From Peptoniphilus raoultii (GTDB lineage Bacteria > Bacillota > Clostridia > Tissierellales > Peptoniphilaceae), in contig NZ_FMWM01000002.1 in assembly GCF_900099555.1 (NCBI RefSeq), positions 496,001 to 560,000 on the forward strand: a stretch of 64,000 nucleotides of DNA, read 5' to 3'. The translations under genes were made by a program, and so were the position numbers. Positions 9,132-17,235 of this stretch are shown here, piece by piece. Every line of letters starts with the position of its first letter. Position 1 is the stretch's first letter. The notes beneath the pieces were generated by a model. It was given only the letters and a program-made list of their open reading frames with translations, was not told the origin of the DNA and searched no databases.

Positions 9132-11750
9132 ATGAAAACCTATAAGAAAAAGTTTACAGCTTTAACTTTGGCAGGCTTAATGCTAGCTTCACTTCCCCTA
9201 GCAGCCTTTGCTGAAGAAACAACAGAAGGCGCGTCTGTTGAAAAGGTTGTAAGCACAGAAGAAGTAAAAAAAGCAGTTCCAGCTGCTGAACCTGAAGTAA
9301 AAGTAGAAAAAGAAGAAGTGAAAACACCAGAAGAACTGGCTGAAGAAAAAATTATCCTCAATACTTCAACTCTTGAAGCAAAAATTTCTGAAGCAAAAAC
9401 ACTTTTAGCAAGCACAAAAAAAGTTGATAAATCTTTGATTAGTGCTTTAGAAAGTTCTATTAGGTCTGCTGAAGCGACTCTTAAAACAGCTACAAGTCAA
9501 GATGAAATTGATGCTGTAGTTTCTTCTCTTGAAAATGCAATAAGTGCTATTAAAAATGCACAAGAGCTTCCAGAACAAATGGAACCACTTAAAGCAGATG
9601 AAAATGATAGTAAAGAAAAACTAGAAATAAGTGATGATTTAATTTCTGGCGCTGTTTTTGCTCAAGACCTTGAAGCTACAAAAAAAGCTGCAGAAGCTGC
9701 AGTAAAAGAAGCAAAGGCTAAAAAAGATACAGCTGCTTATAAAAATGCAAGTGAAGAAGCTAAAAAAGAATTTGATGATGCTATAACAGATTTAGAAACT
9801 GCGTACCAAGCAAATGATGCGACAAATGAAAGTATAAATGCAGCATTAGGTAAATTAGTTGCCTTATCAACAGCTTTAGACAGTAACAGGACAAATAAAA
9901 CTGAATTAGAAAAAGAAATTGTATCTTCAAAATTAACTAAGGAAACAAGCAAATATAAAAATGCAGATAAAGACAAAAAAGATACTTTTGATAAAGCTTT
10001 AACAGCAGCTGAAACAGTTAATTCTAATGCACAAGCAACACAAAAAGAAGTTGATTCTGCAAAAATGGCTTTAATTACAGCAAGAGAAGCTCTTGATGGC
10101 AAGGCTTCAGTATTAACAAGTCTTTCTATTACATCATCAGACATTAATAGTAGTGGATATGTTTATGGTTATGTAAGTGATCAAAATGGAGCAAGAGTTG
10201 CAGGAGCAACAGTTACTTTCTATTCGTATGGTGGCGGAAGTGTTGCAAGCAGCACAACTGATGCCAATGGATATTTTAATTTCTATGTAGGAACATCTTA
10301 CTATTATGATTATTATGACTATTATGACTATTATAATGGTCGCCACTATCGTCCATGGTACAATGATTGGTATAACGGATATTATTATAATGGACACAAC
10401 ATTTACCACGATTCCAATGGATACTATTATTATGACATAAATAACAATAAAGTTTATGAAAATGATTGGTATAGATATTGGGACGGATATTATGATACGC
10501 GTTATTATGGCAGAAGTGGATATTTAGTAGCAAGTAAAGATGGTGTAAGTTCTTCAAAAGATTATATCTATGGATATTATCCAAATTGGTACTATGACAG
10601 ACCATCTTATAAATGGTACGATTATTATGACGGATATAGAGTTTACCCAACTTCTGTTTCAAGAGGATATTATTCAACAAATGGATATTTAAAGGGCTAT
10701 GAAGGAAAAACAGTTTATGTTTATGACGGATCAACTTATCTAGGATCAGATGTTATTTCATCTTCAGGATACTTTAGTGTAACTTGGTCTTATCCTTCAA
10801 TTTCAACAGGAAGATCACTTGAATATTATATTAACGGAAGAAGATATGGAGACTACGCAGTAAGCCCAGTTGTTAAAGAAGCAAATGCTGGCCTATCTGT
10901 AGTAAAAGGTAAGGCAGGAAATGGAGCAGCAATTGTTGTAAAAGATTCCTTAGACAATAAATTAGGTCAAACTACAGCTGATAGTGATGGAGATTTCACA
11001 GTATATTTAAATAGAAATTTAAGAGCAGGAGAAACAATTAAAGTTATAGCATCTGAAGGTTCAAGAAATGATTCACAAACATCATATATTGTTACAGGCA
11101 CAGCTTTAACAGGCGATACATTCTCAAGAATTTCTTATATTAAAGGATATCCTGATGGAAAATTCAGACCTCAAGCTAATGTAACAAGAGGAGAAGCTGC
11201 TCAAATGTTTGCCACCCTATTAAATGGAAGTGCAAACTTTGGAACTTCATCAGTAACAAAATTCTCTGATGCAAATAATGCTTGGTATTCACAAGCTATT
11301 AATTATGTTGTTGGCAAGAATTTAATTGCAGGTTATGAAGACGGAACATTTAAACCTAACCAAGCAATCACAAGAGCTGAATTTGCTCAAATGATTTCTG
11401 GATATATCAAGGCAGGATTTGCAGGAACTGGTGGGTTTAAAGATGTTAAAGGACACTGGGCAAGTGAAGCAATTGACAAAGTTTATGGAAACAGAACTGT
11501 TGCCGGATACCCTGACGGAACATTTAAACCAAATCAAAATATTACAAGAGCAGAAGCTGTTACAATACTAAACTCTGTATTTAACAGATACACTACTGTA
11601 GATTCTCTAGCAAATGTAAGTGTAAGCAGTCTAAATACTTTTAGCGACGTATCTAAAGGTTTCTGGGCATATTATCAAATCATTGATGCTGCTAATGCAC
11701 ATACTTCTCAAAAAGTAACAACTGCTAGCGATGAAGAAGTTTGGAAATAA
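9132..11750 (+). CDS. SLH-domain surface protein with helical repeats and a Tyr-rich insert
   Basis: The 872-residue protein has a signal peptide (cleavage after AAFA, about residue 27) and is bound for the cell surface. The order is: Ala/Glu/Lys-rich helices (40-150), two FIVAR-like three-helix modules (about 177-250 and 255-325, each with a YKNA..KK.FD core), a carboxypeptidase-regulatory-like beta domain (GYVYGYVSDQNGARVAGAT, from 340), a Tyr/Asp/Trp/Asn-rich stretch (387-510) full of YYDYY units, a second beta domain (about 515-640) and three SLH repeats (about 665-700, 725-760, 785-820, each with the GYxDGxFxPN..xTRAE signature). SLH repeats bind secondary wall polysaccharide. AAGGAGG precedes the ATG. 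Confidence 0.92.
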   Translation: MKTYKKKFTALTLAGLMLASLPLAAFAEETTEGASVEKVVSTEEVKKAVPAAEPEVKVEKEEVKTPEELAEEKIILNTSTLEAKISEAKTLLASTKKVDKSLISALESSIRSAEATLKTATSQDEIDAVVSSLENAISAIKNAQELPEQMEPLKADENDSKEKLEISDDLISGAVFAQDLEATKKAAEAAVKEAKAKKDTAAYKNASEEAKKEFDDAITDLETAYQANDATNESINAALGKLVALSTALDSNRTNKTELEKEIVSSKLTKETSKYKNADKDKKDTFDKALTAAETVNSNAQATQKEVDSAKMALITAREALDGKASVLTSLSITSSDINSSGYVYGYVSDQNGARVAGATVTFYSYGGGSVASSTTDANGYFNFYVGTSYYYDYYDYYDYYNGRHYRPWYNDWYNGYYYNGHNIYHDSNGYYYYDINNNKVYENDWYRYWDGYYDTRYYGRSGYLVASKDGVSSSKDYIYGYYPNWYYDRPSYKWYDYYDGYRVYPTSVSRGYYSTNGYLKGYEGKTVYVYDGSTYLGSDVISSSGYFSVTWSYPSISTGRSLEYYINGRRYGDYAVSPVVKEANAGLSVVKGKAGNGAAIVVKDSLDNKLGQTTADSDGDFTVYLNRNLRAGETIKVIASEGSRNDSQTSYIVTGTALTGDTFSRISYIKGYPDGKFRPQANVTRGEAAQMFATLLNGSANFGTSSVTKFSDANNAWYSQAINYVVGKNLIAGYEDGTFKPNQAITRAEFAQMISGYIKAGFAGTGGFKDVKGHWASEAIDKVYGNRTVAGYPDGTFKPNQNITRAEAVTILNSVFNRYTTVDSLANVSVSSLNTFSDVSKGFWAYYQIIDAANAHTSQKVTTASDEEVWK

Positions 11751-11761
11751 AATTTAAAATT

Positions 11762-11787
11762 AGGAGCCTTAATTGGCTCCTTTTTTA
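11762..11787 (+). terminator. Rho-independent terminator
   Basis: A perfect 7-bp stem, AGGAGCC (11762-11768) and GGCTCCT (11775-11781), followed by six T. It ends the surface-protein transcript. Confidence 0.9.
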
Positions 11788-11868
11788 ATACATAAGTAGA
11801 TTATTTGCTATATATTTTAGGGACAATACCTTTAAATATAAAAAAAATTCAAAATATAAGGAGAAAAA

Positions 11869-13065
11869 ATGATAGATCGAGTAAGAATAAAACAAGAAGC
11901 AAAAGCATATTTTAAAAATCACCTGGTTATGGCTGTAGTTTTGTGTTTAATATTTTCAATTTTCCAAAGTCTTGCAATGGGAAAGTCTTTTACTAATGCA
12001 GGCATTAATTTAGAATATAAAATAATGGATCCAGCTAGCTTTAATGAAACCTACAACAAAGATGAATATTCATTTCCGTCAAAATGGAGAGTCAGTAATT
12101 TTTCTTTTGGGTCTAATGGCATAAGTAGAAATAGCAAGTATTTTAGTGGAGGACTTTTGAATTTATCAGGAGAACACTTAGATAGAAGAAATTTTGACAG
12201 ATTAAATTCCTATAATGGCTTTTTCACGAGAAAATTTTTAAGGGAACTTGTAATTGTTGTCCCCGCTATTATTCTTATATCTTTTGTCACTTTATCCTTT
12301 TTATTAAAAATTTTTGTCTTTTATCCCATTGTTGTTGGAAAAAATAAAGTTATTATAGATGGACTAAGAAATGAAGAAAGAGACCTAAATTTAAAAGATA
12401 TGTTTTACTATTTAAGACATAATTATTTATCGGTTTTTCCCAAGATTATATTAAAAAATATTTATTTAATAGGTTGGCATTTATTATTAATTTTCCCGGG
12501 CATATATAAGTCCTATCAATATTTTTTTGTGGAATATATTTTAGCAGATTATCCAGAGGTGTCACTTGGCGATGCAATTGACCTAAGCAAAAAAATGACA
12601 GATGACTGTAAATTTGAAATCTTTATTATGAATCTTTCTTTTTTAGGATGGATAATTGTTAGTTTTATAACCTTAGGCCTTGGATTTTTCTTCCTTAATC
12701 CCTATATGGAGATATCTTTTGCAAATCTTTATCTTGATAGGCTTGATGCTGTGATTAATAATAGAAAAAAAGATGAAGATGCAGATTTAATTGTGGGTAG
12801 CAAAAATATCTATAGGAAAAAGGATGAAAAACCTGAAGATGAAGACTTTTTCAATAGATCTTATGGAGATTATTTTGAAAAAGAGAAAGATGCAATAGAT
12901 TTTGAAGGTCAAGGGACTAGAGAGGGAAATTTTGCAGAAGATGATTTACAAAAAGAAAATGAAAATACAAATGTCAAAGAAGCCTATGACGAAGAAAGGG
13001 TTAGGGACAAATTAAGAGATCTTTTAAGGGAAATAAAAATAGAAAAAGATAATAAAAAAAGATAA
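11869..13065 (+). CDS. DUF975-family integral membrane protein with charged tail
   Basis: The 398-residue protein starts IDRVRIKQEAKAYFKNH, typical of DUF975 proteins, and has several membrane helices (about 23-40, 125-150, 190-215, 255-285). The SYQYFFVEYILADYP and LSKKMTDDCKFE segments match the conserved part of the family. After residue 300 it carries an unusually long acidic/basic tail rich in Glu, Lys and Asp that is not part of the core and is probably cytoplasmic. The biochemical role of the family is unknown. GGAG at good spacing precedes ATG 11869. It is transcribed separately from the surface protein upstream. Confidence 0.78.
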   Translation: MIDRVRIKQEAKAYFKNHLVMAVVLCLIFSIFQSLAMGKSFTNAGINLEYKIMDPASFNETYNKDEYSFPSKWRVSNFSFGSNGISRNSKYFSGGLLNLSGEHLDRRNFDRLNSYNGFFTRKFLRELVIVVPAIILISFVTLSFLLKIFVFYPIVVGKNKVIIDGLRNEERDLNLKDMFYYLRHNYLSVFPKIILKNIYLIGWHLLLIFPGIYKSYQYFFVEYILADYPEVSLGDAIDLSKKMTDDCKFEIFIMNLSFLGWIIVSFITLGLGFFFLNPYMEISFANLYLDRLDAVINNRKKDEDADLIVGSKNIYRKKDEKPEDEDFFNRSYGDYFEKEKDAIDFEGQGTREGNFAEDDLQKENENTNVKEAYDEERVRDKLRDLLREIKIEKDNKKR

Positions 13066-13157
13066 TAAAAAACAAGTGAGATAATTGTAAAAGTACTTTT
13101 CATAAATAGTTTTTTTGGGTAATATATAAGTAAGTTAAAGAATTAAGGAGGGATATT

Positions 13158-13592
13158 ATGAAAATACTTGTACCTATTGATGGATCAAAATCATCAAAAG
13201 CATCACTAAAAAAAGCAGAAGAATTAGGAAAAAAATTAGATGCCGATTTACTTGTACTTACAGTTACACCGGAAGCTTCAATTTTTGAACAATATCCGAC
13301 AAATTTTGCCTATGCCCTTGAAGTTGACAAGGCAAATACAGAAAGAGCAAAACATATTTTAAAGGAAGCGGAAGAAGAACTCTCTTCTTATCCCCATAAG
13401 GTTGAAACATTTTTCACAACAGGTAATCCCGCAGCACAAATTTGCAAATTTGCCGATGAAAAAGAAGTTGAACTTATAGTAATGGGAAATAGAGGCTTGG
13501 GAGCCTTTTCGAGAACTCTTTTAGGTTCTGTTTCCAATAAGGTTATAAATCAATCAAAGGCTTCAGTTTTAGTTGTAAAAGCTGATATATAA
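13158..13592 (+). CDS. Universal stress protein (UspA family, ATP-binding type)
   Basis: The 144-residue single-domain protein starts MKILVPIDGS and ends with the ATP-binding signature GNRGLGAFSRTLLGSVS (G-2x-G-9x-G-S pattern) plus the strand ASVLVVK. This is the MJ0577-like nucleotide-binding class of Usp dimers, which are linked to stress survival; the direct target is unknown. AGGAGGG lies before the ATG. It is monocistronic, with its own terminator at 13631. Confidence 0.9.
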   Translation: MKILVPIDGSKSSKASLKKAEELGKKLDADLLVLTVTPEASIFEQYPTNFAYALEVDKANTERAKHILKEAEEELSSYPHKVETFFTTGNPAAQICKFADEKEVELIVMGNRGLGAFSRTLLGSVSNKVINQSKASVLVVKADI

Positions 13593-13630
13593 GTCTTTAA
13601 TTAGAAAAAAATTTAAAAAAATATTTTTTT

Positions 13631-13656
13631 AACCATGGGCTTCATGGTTTTTTTCT
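13631..13656 (+). terminator. Rho-independent terminator
   Basis: AACCATG (13631-13637) and CATGGTT (13643-13649) form a perfect 7-bp stem with a 5-base loop, followed by a run of T. Confidence 0.85.
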
Positions 13657-13752
13657 TGTCAAAATTCCCTTAACTTTTAGTTTAAATAAATTAATTATTG
13701 TATGCTTTTAGTAATATTCTTACTTATTATATCTTATTTAGAAATAAGACAC

Positions 13753-13780
13753 TTGAAAATATCGGGGAAAATGATATAAT
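13753..13780 (+). promoter_or_regulatory. Promoter of bcd-etfBA
   Basis: TTGAAA (13753-13758), 16 bases, TATAAT (13775-13780) with an extended -10 TG at 13772-13773. It is one of the strongest sigma-A-type promoters in the window, and transcription should start near 13787. Confidence 0.8.
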
Positions 13781-13794
13781 TACCTTGTGCGTTA

Positions 13795-13810
13795 TGTTAA
13801 TAATATAACA
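13795..13810. promoter_or_regulatory. Rex-like redox operator upstream of bcd
   Basis: TGTTAA, 4 bases, ATAACA forms an interrupted palindrome that differs at one position from the TGTTAA-N4-TTAACA core of the Rex site. It sits just after the predicted transcription start, so a bound repressor would block RNA polymerase. Rex senses NADH/NAD+ and commonly controls butyryl-CoA dehydrogenase genes in clostridia (established), so the match is biologically consistent. No rex gene is in the window. Confidence 0.65.
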
Positions 13811-13843
13811 CTCTTTATATAATCAAAGTTAGGGGGATTATAA

Positions 13844-14986
13844 ATGGATTTTAGAATGGACAAAGAACATCTACTTTTACAACAAATGTATAGAGCATTT
13901 GCTGAAAATGAAGTAGATCCTGTTGCAGCTGACGTGGATGCAACTGAAGAAGTTCCAATGGAAAATGTTAAAAAACTAGCTAGATATGGATTCTTCGGAA
14001 TACCGTTTCCTAAAGAATACGGTGGACAAGGTGCCGACTACTTAGCTTACGCTATGGCTGTTGAAGAACTTTCTAAGAAATGTGCAACAACAGGCGTAAT
14101 TGTTTCAGCGCATACTTCATTATGTTGCGCACCCATTTTTGAAAATGGTACTGAAGAACAAAAGAAAAAATACTTACCTGACCTATTATCAGGACGTAAA
14201 ATCGGAGCCTTTGGTTTAACTGAACCAGGTGCTGGTACAGATGCATCTGGACAAAAAACAACAGCAGTTCTTGAAGGTGACGAATATGTATTAAACGGCT
14301 CAAAGATATTCATAACAAACGCTGGTTTTGCTGACACTTTTGTAGTAATAGCAGTAACTGATAAAACAAAGGGATACAAAGGAATTTCAGCATTTATAGT
14401 TGAAAGAGGAACACCTGGATTTAGCGTTGGAGAACCAGAAGACAAAATGGGTATTAGAGGTTCATCAACTTGCGAACTTGTTTTCGAAGATTGTAGAATT
14501 CCAAAAGAAAACTTACTTGGTAGAGAAGGCAAAGGATATTCTTTAGCTCTTAAGACTCTTGATGGTGGTAGAATTGGTATTGCATCACAAGCTCTAGGAA
14601 TTGCTGAAGGAGCCATTGATGAAACTGTTTCTTATACAAAAGAAAGAAAACAATTTGGAAAGAGAATTTCTCAATTCCAAAACACTCAATTCCAACTAGC
14701 AGATATGAAAACTAAATCAGATGCAGCTCAATTATTAGTATATAGAGCAGCATGTGAAAAGGGTGCTGGTGGAGAATATGCTCACCTTGCAGCTATGGCA
14801 AAATTATTTGCAGCTGAAAATGCAAGTGACGTTACAAGAAGATGTCTTCAATTATTCGGTGGATACGGCTACACAAGAGATTATCCAATTGAAAGAATGA
14901 TGAGAGATGCTAAGATTACTGAAATTTATGAAGGTACATCTGAAGTTATGAGAATGGTTGTCTCAAGCTGGATGGGCGTTAAGTAA
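13844..14986 (+). CDS. bcd: Short-chain acyl-CoA (butyryl-CoA) dehydrogenase
   Basis: The 380-residue flavoprotein has the standard acyl-CoA dehydrogenase length. Visible are AFGLTEPGAGTDASG (FAD/substrate binding, near residue 123), the core segment RKQFGKRISQFQ (about 267), and the C-terminal LFGGYGYTRDYPIERMMRDAKITEIYEGTSEV, whose Glu in YEGTSE is the catalytic base. With EtfBA directly downstream it likely forms the electron-bifurcating Bcd/Etf complex, which reduces crotonyl-CoA and ferredoxin with NADH (established for clostridia). Codon choice looks tuned for high expression. RBS AGGGGG precedes the ATG; the gap to etfB is 14 bases. Confidence 0.94.
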   Translation: MDFRMDKEHLLLQQMYRAFAENEVDPVAADVDATEEVPMENVKKLARYGFFGIPFPKEYGGQGADYLAYAMAVEELSKKCATTGVIVSAHTSLCCAPIFENGTEEQKKKYLPDLLSGRKIGAFGLTEPGAGTDASGQKTTAVLEGDEYVLNGSKIFITNAGFADTFVVIAVTDKTKGYKGISAFIVERGTPGFSVGEPEDKMGIRGSSTCELVFEDCRIPKENLLGREGKGYSLALKTLDGGRIGIASQALGIAEGAIDETVSYTKERKQFGKRISQFQNTQFQLADMKTKSDAAQLLVYRAACEKGAGGEYAHLAAMAKLFAAENASDVTRRCLQLFGGYGYTRDYPIERMMRDAKITEIYEGTSEVMRMVVSSWMGVK

Positions 14987-15000
14987 TAGGAGGGATAAAG

Positions 15001-15804
15001 ATGTTAAAAATAGTAGTTTGTATGAAACAAGTTCCGGACACTAACGAAGTTAGACTTGATCCCGAAACTAATACTTTAATAAGAGAAGGCGTTCCAAGTA
15101 TTATTAACCCTGATGACAAATCAGGCCTAGAATGTGCTTTAAGATTAAAAGATGCTGATCCTGACAATGTTCACGTAACAGCTCTTTCAATGGGACCTCC
15201 ACAAGCTGATATAGCTTTAAGAGAAGCTCTAGCAATGGGCGTTGATGATGCAGTTCTTGTATCAGGAAGAGAATTCGGAGGAGCTGACACTTGGGCAACA
15301 TCTTGTACAATTACTGGAGCTCTTGAACATTTAGATTATGACCTTATCATTACTGGTCGTCAAGCAATTGATGGAGATACTGCACAAGTAGGTCCACAAA
15401 TTGCTGAACATATTGGAATTACTCAAGTTTCTTATGTAGAAGGGCTTGAACTTTTAGACGACAAATCAGGTATTCGTGTTAAAAGACAATATGAAGACAG
15501 ATACCATGTAATCGAAGTTAAATTCCCATGCCTAATTACAGCAATTGCTGAACTTGCAGAACCAAGATATATGACAGTAGGAAAAATCTTCGATGCTTAC
15601 CAAAAAGAAGTTCCAATGTGGGGACTAAAAGACATCGAAGACAAGCTTGATCTTTCAAATATCGGATTAAAAGGTTCACCGACAAGAGTAAAGAAATCCT
15701 TCCCTAAACAAGGAAAGGGCAAAGGAGTTGTTCTTACAGATTTAACTGCAGACGAAGCAGCAGCAGCTATCGTTGCTAAGCTTCAAGAAAAGTATATAAT
15801 CTAA
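15001..15804 (+). CDS. etfB: Electron transfer flavoprotein beta subunit
   Basis: The 267-residue protein starts with the diagnostic KIVVCMKQVPDTNEVRLDP. The ETF-beta signature region VEVKFPCLITAIAELAEPRYM-like stretch lies near residue 170-195, split here as EVKFPCLITA and EPRYMTVGKI. The subunit binds FAD/AMP and passes electrons between EtfA and Bcd. It lies between bcd and etfA with short gaps (14 and 12 bases) and has its own GGAGGG site, so this is one operon. Whether it binds a second FAD (bifurcating type) cannot be settled by eye, but gene order fits the clostridial bifurcating group. Confidence 0.94.
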   Translation: MLKIVVCMKQVPDTNEVRLDPETNTLIREGVPSIINPDDKSGLECALRLKDADPDNVHVTALSMGPPQADIALREALAMGVDDAVLVSGREFGGADTWATSCTITGALEHLDYDLIITGRQAIDGDTAQVGPQIAEHIGITQVSYVEGLELLDDKSGIRVKRQYEDRYHVIEVKFPCLITAIAELAEPRYMTVGKIFDAYQKEVPMWGLKDIEDKLDLSNIGLKGSPTRVKKSFPKQGKGKGVVLTDLTADEAAAAIVAKLQEKYII

Positions 15805-15816
15805 TGGAGGCTTAAA

Positions 15817-16827
15817 ATGAGTAAAGATATTTATGTATTTATAGAACAAAGAGATAATAAGCTTGAAAAAGTCGGCATTGAACTTTTAGGAAAGGCTAGA
15901 GAACTTGCTGACAGATTAAATGAAAAAGTAGTAGCTATGTTAATCGGCGAAAATGTTAGGGAACACAGCGACCTATTAATTCATCACGGAGCTGACAAGG
16001 TTATAGTTATTGAAGATCCAATGCTAAAAGAATATGTAACTGAACCATATGCAAAATCAGTATTCCATATTATCAAAAAATATGAACCTGAAATTGTACT
16101 TTTCGGAGCTTCTTCAATAGGAAGAGATTTAGCACCAAGAATGGCTGCTAGAATTCACACAGGCTTAACTGCTGACTGTACAAAACTTGATATAGAAGAT
16201 GAATCAAATCTTCTTCTTATGACAAGACCTGCATTTGGTGGTAACCTAATGGCAACTATAGTTTGTGAAAACTTCAGACCACAAATGGCAACTGTAAGAC
16301 CTGGCGTAATGCAAGCTATGGATAGTGATGATTCAAGAACAGGTGAAGTTATTGATGAAAAACTAGAATTCACTGACGCAGATATGAACGTTAAAGTTAT
16401 TGACGTATTAAAGCACGAATCAAAGAAAAAAGACATTACAGAAGCCGACATTCTTGTATCAGGCGGACGTGGACTTGGCGGACCAGAAGGATTTAAACCA
16501 CTTGAAGAACTTGCTGAAGTTCTTGAAGCTGAAGTTTCTTCATCAAGAGCATCTGTTGATTCAGGCTGGATAACAAAAGATAGACAAGTTGGACAAACAG
16601 GTAAGACTGTAAGACCAGAACTTTATTTCGCAATTGGTATTTCAGGAGCAATCCAACACTTAGCTGGTATGGAAGAATCTGATTTAATCATTGCTATTAA
16701 TAAAGACGCTGACTGCCCAATGTTTGAAGTTGCAGACCTTGGAGTTCAAGGCGACTTAAATGCTGTAGTTCCAAAACTAACAGAATTAATTAAGAAAGAA
16801 AAAGCTCTAAAGGCTGAAATAAAATAA
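15817..16827 (+). CDS. etfA: Electron transfer flavoprotein alpha subunit
   Basis: The 336-residue protein has an N-terminal nucleotide-binding-like domain and the C-terminal FAD domain with SGGRGLGGPEGF (about 213-224), SRASVDSGW, the RQVGQTGKTVRPELYFAIGISGA-type signature (read as VGQTGKTVRPELYFA then IGISGAIQHLAGM) and INKDADCPMFEVADLG near the end. These are the classic ETF-alpha motifs for FAD binding. It is the last gene of the bcd operon, closed by the terminator at 16844. Confidence 0.95.
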   Translation: MSKDIYVFIEQRDNKLEKVGIELLGKARELADRLNEKVVAMLIGENVREHSDLLIHHGADKVIVIEDPMLKEYVTEPYAKSVFHIIKKYEPEIVLFGASSIGRDLAPRMAARIHTGLTADCTKLDIEDESNLLLMTRPAFGGNLMATIVCENFRPQMATVRPGVMQAMDSDDSRTGEVIDEKLEFTDADMNVKVIDVLKHESKKKDITEADILVSGGRGLGGPEGFKPLEELAEVLEAEVSSSRASVDSGWITKDRQVGQTGKTVRPELYFAIGISGAIQHLAGMEESDLIIAINKDADCPMFEVADLGVQGDLNAVVPKLTELIKKEKALKAEIK

Positions 16828-16843
16828 CAAATATAATTTAAAG

Positions 16844-16880
16844 AAGCTGTTTTAGTGAAAACTAAGGCAGCTTTTTTTAT
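16844..16880 (+). terminator. Rho-independent terminator of bcd-etfBA
   Basis: AAGCTGTTTTAGT (16844-16856) pairs with ACTAAGGCAGCTT (16861-16873), two weak pairs, closed by a GAAA tetraloop and followed by a long T run. Confidence 0.92.
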
Positions 16881-17235
16881 TTTTTTGCTGATTCCATTTA
16901 TTCTTATTAGGTATAAAAAGATAAAATTCTTATTTGAAGATTGTATTTCAATTTTTTATGTTTTTTTGAAGCTTTCATTTGGCTAAAATTCAGTTTTTCA
17001 CAAGTGCCTTTTTATTTATATTTAATTATTTATATGTAGAATTATCCTTGAATTTTTTAAAGTATAGGGGCTTTTTCTTAAAATCTTTTCATTTATCCCT
17101 TGAATTATAATAGTATGTTAAAAAAATAAGGACTAATATGGATATATAATTGCTATTAAATTCTTACTTATGCTTAACGTGCGGCGAATCTTGCAATTTA
17201 TAGAGCCTAATGTTAAAATTTATGACGAGGTGCTT
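16881..17235. other. AT-rich intergenic region before the dlt-like operon
   Basis: About 355 bases with no gene and no family of regulatory RNA that I recognise. A TATAAT-like hexamer near 17106-17111 could be the operon's -10; a matching -35 is not clear. The segment 17170-17235 is in frame with dltA but is probably leader. Confidence 0.4.

Noticed and set aside
10137..10734. Open frames of 90 and 152 codons opposite the surface-protein gene
   Set aside because: They mirror the repetitive Tyr/Asp codons of the plus strand and give low-complexity Ile- or His/Asn-rich products with no start context.
14047..14616. 189-codon minus-strand frame across bcd
   Set aside because: It is a shadow of the bcd codon pattern; bcd itself has full motifs, SD and promoter.
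17170..17235. Longer DltA start at 17170
   Set aside because: The extra 22 residues do not fit DltA N-termini and lack an SD; ATG 17236 matches the family start.
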